From NCBI RefSeq assembly GCF_000721605.1, contig NZ_JOIZ01000025.1, forward strand, positions 1-64,000: a stretch of DNA of 64,000 bases. Direction: 5' to 3'. The translations under genes and the position numbers were made by a program. Of the stretch, positions 60,021 to 64,000 are shown piece after piece (the first letter of the stretch is position 1; every line of letters begins with the position of its first letter). The notes under the pieces are model-generated. The model saw nothing but the letters and a program-made list of their open reading frames with translations. It searched no databases and was not told the DNA's origin. The DNA comes from Streptomyces sp. NRRL S-37 (lineage in GTDB: Bacteria > Actinomycetota > Actinomycetes > Streptomycetales > Streptomycetaceae).

Positions 60021-60221
60021 GCCGCCCGGTTCCCGGGTTTCCAGGTCATCCGCTCCTACAGTGGACCAGACCACCAGAGGAAACCGGAGGCCCTTTACAC
60101 CCGCGGAGTCCACGTGCGTAACTAATGACGCGCGCACGTCAAAAGGTACGGATCTGCCCAGGTGGCAGCGGCCGGCGTCACCTCCTTCGCTCATCCCCAC
60201 ATGTGTCAGGAGGCAGTCCCC

Positions 60222-61106
60222 ATGTTCTCTGTCCCCCGTCCCTTGACCGGCCCCCGCAGACGGGTCGCCACGGCGCTCGGCGTCCTCGGTGCCGCGCTCG
60301 CGCTGACGGCCACCACCGCGGGCGGCGCGACCGCCGCCCCGGAGCCCGACCGGGACCGTGTCCGCGTGGAACCCGGCGAGGCGTACATGGGCGTGGGCAC
60401 CCGTATCCACGAGGGCGGCCCGGCCGGCGCACCGTCATCGGGCGCCCTCGCCCCCACCGGCGGCGTCCAGGGCATCGACGTCTCGCACTGGCAGGGCGCC
60501 GTCAACTGGGCCTCGGTCCGGGGCGCCGGCATCCAGTTCGCCTGGATCAAGGCGACCGAGGGCACCACCTACAAGGACGACCGGTTCAACAGCAACTACC
60601 CCGCCGCGTACAACGCGGGCGTGATCCGGGGCGCGTACCACTTCGCGCGCCCCGATGTCTCCAGCGGCGCCACCCAGGCGAACTACTTCGTCAACAACGG
60701 CGGCGGCTGGTCGCGCGACAACCTCACCCTGCCCGGCGTCCTGGACATCGAGCACAACCCGTACGGGGCCATGTGCTACGGCCTGTCCACCACGCAGATG
60801 CGCACCTGGATCAACGACTTCTACACCACGTACAAGTCGCGCACGAGCCGCGATGCCGTCATCTACACGACGGCGAGCTGGTGGAACACCTGCACCGGCA
60901 ACTGGACCGGCATGTCCGCCAAGAGCCCGCTGTGGGTGGCGCACTGGACCTCGGCGGCGTCGCCGACCATCCCCAGTGGTTTCCCCACCTGGACGGTGTG
61001 GCAGTACACCAGCACCGGTTCGGTCTCCGGTGTCGCCGGCAACGTGGACCGCAACCAGTTCAACGGCTCCCGCGACCGGCTGCTGGCGCTCGCCAACAAC
61101 ACCTGA
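60222..61106 (+). CDS. Secreted GH25 lysozyme (N-acetylmuramidase)
   Basis: A 294-residue secreted lysozyme. Residues 1-39 are the signal peptide. The GH25 domain opens GIDVSHWQGAVNW near 86-98, with the first catalytic aspartate, then FAWIKATEGTTYKD, and has the D-x-E pair in LDIEHNPYG. It finishes with WQYTSTGSVSGVAGNVDRN. It cuts the glycan strands of peptidoglycan. ATG at 60222 follows AGGAGG by nine bases. It lies upstream of an amidase gene, separated by a terminator hairpin, so the two can be tuned separately. Confidence 0.93.
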   Translation: MFSVPRPLTGPRRRVATALGVLGAALALTATTAGGATAAPEPDRDRVRVEPGEAYMGVGTRIHEGGPAGAPSSGALAPTGGVQGIDVSHWQGAVNWASVRGAGIQFAWIKATEGTTYKDDRFNSNYPAAYNAGVIRGAYHFARPDVSSGATQANYFVNNGGGWSRDNLTLPGVLDIEHNPYGAMCYGLSTTQMRTWINDFYTTYKSRTSRDAVIYTTASWWNTCTGNWTGMSAKSPLWVAHWTSAASPTIPSGFPTWTVWQYTSTGSVSGVAGNVDRNQFNGSRDRLLALANNT

Positions 61107-61122
61107 CGCGCGATCACGCGGT

Positions 61123-61151
61123 GGGGCCGGCGGCCGTCCGTCGCCGGCCCC
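61123..61151 (+). terminator. Terminator after the lysozyme gene
   Basis: GGGGCCGGCG and CGCCGGCCCC form a perfect 10-bp stem with a nine-base loop, followed by CTGCGTCTTCCCCC. It lies 17 bp after the lysozyme stop and 42 bp before the amidase start. Confidence 0.82.
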
Positions 61152-61192
61152 TGCGTCTTCCCCCACCCCGCCTCCGTCCCCGAGGAGTGACC

Positions 61193-61852
61193 GTGCATCC
61201 CGAGAACACCCTCCGGCGCCGCCTCCTGATCGCCGGCGCGGCCGGACTGGCCGCCGCCGGCGCCGTGCCGGGCACCGCGCAGGCGCGCGACGCCGAGGCC
61301 GTCGAGCCGGACATCGACTCCACCGCCACCTGGAACGCCCGTTCCCCGCAGGGGACCATCGGCGTTCTGCGGTACCGGCCGAGCCGGATCGTCGTCCACC
61401 ACACGGTGAGCGCCAACACCACCGACTTCTCCCGCGCCCAGGCGCACACGCACGCCCACTGGGTGCAGGACCTGCACCTGGACAAGAACGGCTGGGTCGA
61501 CACCGGCTACCACTTCCTGGTCAGCCGGGGCGGCTGGATCACCGAGGGCCGGCACGGCAGCCTCCAGGCACTCACCGGAAGCCGCAACTTCGTTCTCGGC
61601 TCCCACACCTCCGGGCAGAACGACCAGGCCATCGGCATCGCGTGCGAGGGCGCCTACCACGCGGGCGCGGTACCGCCCGACGCGCAGTGGGACGTCCTGG
61701 TGGCCCTGTGCGCGTACGTGTGCGAGCGGTACGGCATCCCGTCCGCGCGGCTCTACGGCCACAAGGACTACGGCGAGACCCTCTGCCCGGGGGTGTACCA
61801 CGACCTGCTGCCCCGGCTGCGGGAGGAGGTGGCGGCGGTCCGGGCGGCCTGA
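61193..61852 (+). CDS. Exported N-acetylmuramoyl-L-alanine amidase (Amidase_2/PGRP)
   Basis: A 219-residue amidase. The signal region (LRRRLLIAGAAGLAAAGAVP) has the look of a Tat signal. Zinc ligands and catalytic residues of the PGRP/Amidase_2 fold are visible: IVVHHTVSANTT near 66-77, GYHFLVSRGGWITEGRHG, and YGHKDYGETLCPG near 194-206. It cleaves the bond between N-acetylmuramic acid and the stem peptide, complementing the lysozyme encoded upstream. The start is GTG at 61193 after GAGGAG. Confidence 0.92.
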   Translation: MHPENTLRRRLLIAGAAGLAAAGAVPGTAQARDAEAVEPDIDSTATWNARSPQGTIGVLRYRPSRIVVHHTVSANTTDFSRAQAHTHAHWVQDLHLDKNGWVDTGYHFLVSRGGWITEGRHGSLQALTGSRNFVLGSHTSGQNDQAIGIACEGAYHAGAVPPDAQWDVLVALCAYVCERYGIPSARLYGHKDYGETLCPGVYHDLLPRLREEVAAVRAA

Positions 61853-61907
61853 CCGGCGGCGTATTCCGGATGCGGGAGCGTTCTCCTGCCTGCGATCCTT
61901 GCGTCCC

Positions 61908-62507
61908 ATGGCTCCACGACGTGTCAGACCCAGCCTCTACATCTCCGTCGACATCGAGGCCGACGGGCCCATCCCCGGGCCGTACTCCATGCTCAGTCTG
62001 GGCGCCTCGGTCGCCGGGACGCAGGACGCCGACGGATTCCGGGCGGCCGATCCCGAGGAGCGGACGTTCTACCGGGAACTGCGGCCGATCAGCGAGGAGT
62101 TCGTGCCCGAGGCGCTGGCGGTGAGCGGTCTCGACCGGGACCGGCTCGGTGCCGAGGGCGCCGAACCGGCGGAGGCGATGCGGGAGTTCACCGACTGGGT
62201 GCGTGAGGCGGCGGTCGGCGCCCAGCCGGTGATGTGCGGTTACCCGGCGTCGTACGACTGGACGTTCCTGTACTGGTACCTGATCCGCTTCACCGGTTCC
62301 AGTCCCTTCGGGCACTCGGGCTGCCTGGACATGAAGACCCTGTACGCCACCAAGGCGGGGCTGCCGCTGCGGGCGGTGGCGAAGGGCACCATGCCGCGCG
62401 AACTGCTGTCCCGGCGCCGGCACACGCACCACGCGCTGGACGACGCGATCGAGCAGGCCGAACTGTTCGCCAATCTCATGGCGTGGCCTGGGACTTCGCG
62501 CCCTTGA
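61908..62507 (+). CDS. DEDD-type 3'-5' exonuclease domain protein
   Basis: A 199-residue exonuclease-fold protein. The first acidic motif is VDIEADGPIPGPYSMLSLG near 15-33, MCGYPASYDWTFLYWYLIRF supplies the second aspartate, and HHALDDAIEQAELFANL gives the H-x(4)-D of the DEDDh type. Exo I replaces the usual D-x-E-T with D-I-E-A, common in this subgroup. It could act on DNA or RNA ends. ATG at 61908 is chosen; a TTG nine bases earlier is possible. Confidence 0.82.
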   Translation: MAPRRVRPSLYISVDIEADGPIPGPYSMLSLGASVAGTQDADGFRAADPEERTFYRELRPISEEFVPEALAVSGLDRDRLGAEGAEPAEAMREFTDWVREAAVGAQPVMCGYPASYDWTFLYWYLIRFTGSSPFGHSGCLDMKTLYATKAGLPLRAVAKGTMPRELLSRRRHTHHALDDAIEQAELFANLMAWPGTSRP

Positions 62508-62540
62508 GGGCCGTCTCCCGGCCGGTGGCTTCGGCGGGGC

Positions 62541-63920
62541 TCAGCCCCGCTCGGTGATGCGCGCCAGCCGCTGGGCCTCCGTACGGGTGGAGCGGGCAAT
62601 CTCGTCCTCGTCGGCCGTGAGCAGGCGGCCGTTCTCCACGATCTGCCGACCGTGTACGAAGGACGCGGTGACCGGGGCCGCCGCGCCGAGGACCAGCGCG
62701 GCCACCGGGTCGGCGATGGAGGCGTGCGCGAGGGTGTCCATCCGCCACAGCACCAGGTCGGCGAGCTTGCCCGGCTCCAGGGAGCCGATCTCCCCGGCGC
62801 GGCCCAGCACTTGGGCTCCGCCGTACGTGCCGAGGCGCAGGGCCTGCCGGGTGTTCAGGGCGGTCTCGCGGTGGGGGCCGAGACGGTTGACGAGGAGGGC
62901 GTTGCGCAGTTCGGTGTGCAGTTCGCCGGACTCGTTGGACGCCGTGCCGTCCACGCCGAGGCCGACCGGGACGCCGGCCGCGAGCATGTCGGGGACGCGG
63001 GCGATGCCCGCCGCCAGTCGCGCGTTGGACGACGGACAGTGGGCGACACCCGTCCCCGTACGGGCGAAGGCGGCGATGTCGGAGTCGTTCATGTGGACGC
63101 AGTGGGCCATCCACACGTCCTCGCCCAGCCAGCCGGTGGACTCGAAGTAGTCGGTCGGGCCCATGCCGAACAGCTCGTGGCAGAACTTCTCCTCCTCCAC
63201 GGTCTCCGAGCCGTGGGTGTGCAGGCGTACGCCGAGCCGCCGGGCCAGTCCGGCGCCGTCCCGCAGCAGTTCGGTGGAGACGGAGAAGGGCGAGCAGGGG
63301 GCGACGGCGACCTGCGTCATGGCGTCGAAGGAGGCGTCGTGGTGCCGGCGTACCGTCTCCTCGGTGGCGGCGAGCGCGTCGTCGAGGGACTCGACGGCGA
63401 AGTCCGGGGGCAGTCCGCCGTCCTTCTCGCCGCGGTCCATCGAGCCGCGGGCGAGGGTGAGGCGGACGCCCATGTCGCGGGCGGCGCGGATGATCGCGCC
63501 GGACAGGTCGCCGGTGCCGCGCGGGAAGACGTAGTGGTGGTCCATCGCGGTGGTGACGCCGCCGCGGGCCATCATCGCGAGCGAGCCCCGGGCCGCCGCG
63601 TGCACCATCGGCTCGTCGATGCGCGCCCAGGTGGGGTAGAGGGCGACGAGCCAGTTGAACAGGTTGTGGTCGGTGGCCAGGCCCCGGGTGATCCACTGGT
63701 AGAAGTGGTGGTGGGTGTTGACCAGGCCGGGGGTCGCCAGATGCCCGGTGGCGTCGATCCGGCGGGCGACGTTCTCGAGGCCCTCGGGGGCCGGGCCCGC
63801 GCCGAGCGACTCGATGCGGTTGCCGGCGAGGACGAGGTACCCGGAGGCGTACTCGGTGTCCTTCGCGTCGACGGTCGCGATCGCGCAGTTCGCGATGACG
63901 ATGCGCCGGTCTGCTGCCAT
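62541..63920 (-). CDS. Amidohydrolase, 8-oxoguanine deaminase-like
   Basis: A 459-residue metal-dependent amidohydrolase of the TrzA/AtzA/8-oxoguanine-deaminase group. The metal site is H70-x-H72 in NTHHHFYQW, with H in RLHTHGSETVEEE, H in WMAHCVHMND, and D in GLGVDGTASNESGE. The NTHHHxYQ form is typical of 8-oxoguanine deaminases, which turn 8-oxoguanine into urate; urate would feed the allantoin route seen at 29.8-32.3 kb. Guanine or cytosine-type deaminases are alternatives. ATG at 63920; no ribosome site is strong. Confidence 0.85.
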   Translation of the reverse strand: MAADRRIVIANCAIATVDAKDTEYASGYLVLAGNRIESLGAGPAPEGLENVARRIDATGHLATPGLVNTHHHFYQWITRGLATDHNLFNWLVALYPTWARIDEPMVHAAARGSLAMMARGGVTTAMDHHYVFPRGTGDLSGAIIRAARDMGVRLTLARGSMDRGEKDGGLPPDFAVESLDDALAATEETVRRHHDASFDAMTQVAVAPCSPFSVSTELLRDGAGLARRLGVRLHTHGSETVEEEKFCHELFGMGPTDYFESTGWLGEDVWMAHCVHMNDSDIAAFARTGTGVAHCPSSNARLAAGIARVPDMLAAGVPVGLGVDGTASNESGELHTELRNALLVNRLGPHRETALNTRQALRLGTYGGAQVLGRAGEIGSLEPGKLADLVLWRMDTLAHASIADPVAALVLGAAAPVTASFVHGRQIVENGRLLTADEDEIARSTRTEAQRLARITERG

Positions 63921-64000
63921 GGTTCGTCCTTTTCGCGTACGTGGAGGGGGCACGGCAGGACCCTGGGAGTTTGAGTGCCGTGGCCGGGTGACGTGGGCCC

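Noticed and set aside
60021..60221. A c-di-AMP (ydaO-type) riboswitch before the lysozyme gene
   Set aside because: Such riboswitches precede some Streptomyces wall hydrolase genes, but none of the core words could be found here.
1..64000. tRNA, rRNA, CRISPR arrays, phage attachment sites
   Set aside because: None was seen on reading both strands; a covariance-model scan was not possible here.

Overview
The window is Streptomyces chromosome. Base composition is very high in G+C with strongly GC-biased third positions, and the gene families are typical of the genus: CebR, DasR-type and AllR-type control signals, DUF397/DUF5753 pairs, DUF5955, DUF5958, DUF6000 and DUF6228 proteins, Tat-type signal peptides, and GTG/TTG starts with ATGA or GTGA overlaps. 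No rRNA, tRNA or CRISPR array was seen. One protein-coding mobile gene is cut by the left edge, and several transposase relics lie inside.

1-14.7 kb: the 5' end of a TnpB gene; a cobalamin riboswitch ahead of a small 2Fe-2S ferredoxin; a ferric-reductase-like membrane protein; a second cobalamin riboswitch, 3'-truncated and on the opposite strand; then a polysaccharide block. That block holds a secreted GH27 alpha-galactosidase with a ricin-type lectin domain, a CebR-like LacI repressor, and a secreted GH6 cellulase whose promoter carries CebR boxes. Next come an acetyltransferase, a YbdK-type glutamate-cysteine ligase, a Tat-exported GH3 hexosaminidase behind a DasR-like box, a large HEAT-repeat protein, a roadblock/LC7 protein and an ArsR-type regulator behind a 30-bp palindrome.

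14.7-36.4 kb: ordered core-like genes. These are a SNF2 helicase/SWIM zinc-finger operon, a ROK kinase with a coupled membrane protein, and a GntR-controlled sugar ABC transporter with a divergent Gfo/Idh/MocA dehydrogenase. They are followed by a two-component system and the allantoin block: allantoicase, allantoinase, the IclR-family regulator AllR, DUF5955, a MobA-like nucleotidyltransferase and malate synthase. Shared operator-like words tie the allantoin genes to malate synthase, so ureide nitrogen and glyoxylate carbon are probably handled as one regulon.

36.4-44.6 kb: a HipA-like kinase, two divergent IucA/IucC siderophore synthetases with no other siderophore gene nearby, a von Willebrand factor A protein with a coupled secreted partner, and an HxlR regulator divergent from an AlaA-like aminotransferase.

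44.6-60 kb: accessory, partly decayed DNA. It contains two transposase relics, a convergent sense-antisense pair of immunity-like genes, DUF6228, a HAD protein and an XRE/metallo-hydrolase pair. A beta-propeller gene and a SMI1/KNR4 gene are each present twice as broken copies flanking an intact LRV-repeat gene. An SDR/XRE pair follows, then DUF5958/DUF6000 and a WhiJ-type trio (HATPase, HTH-DUF5753, DUF397).

60-64 kb: two secreted peptidoglycan hydrolases (GH25 lysozyme and an N-acetylmuramoyl-L-alanine amidase), a DEDD exonuclease and an 8-oxoguanine-deaminase-like amidohydrolase.
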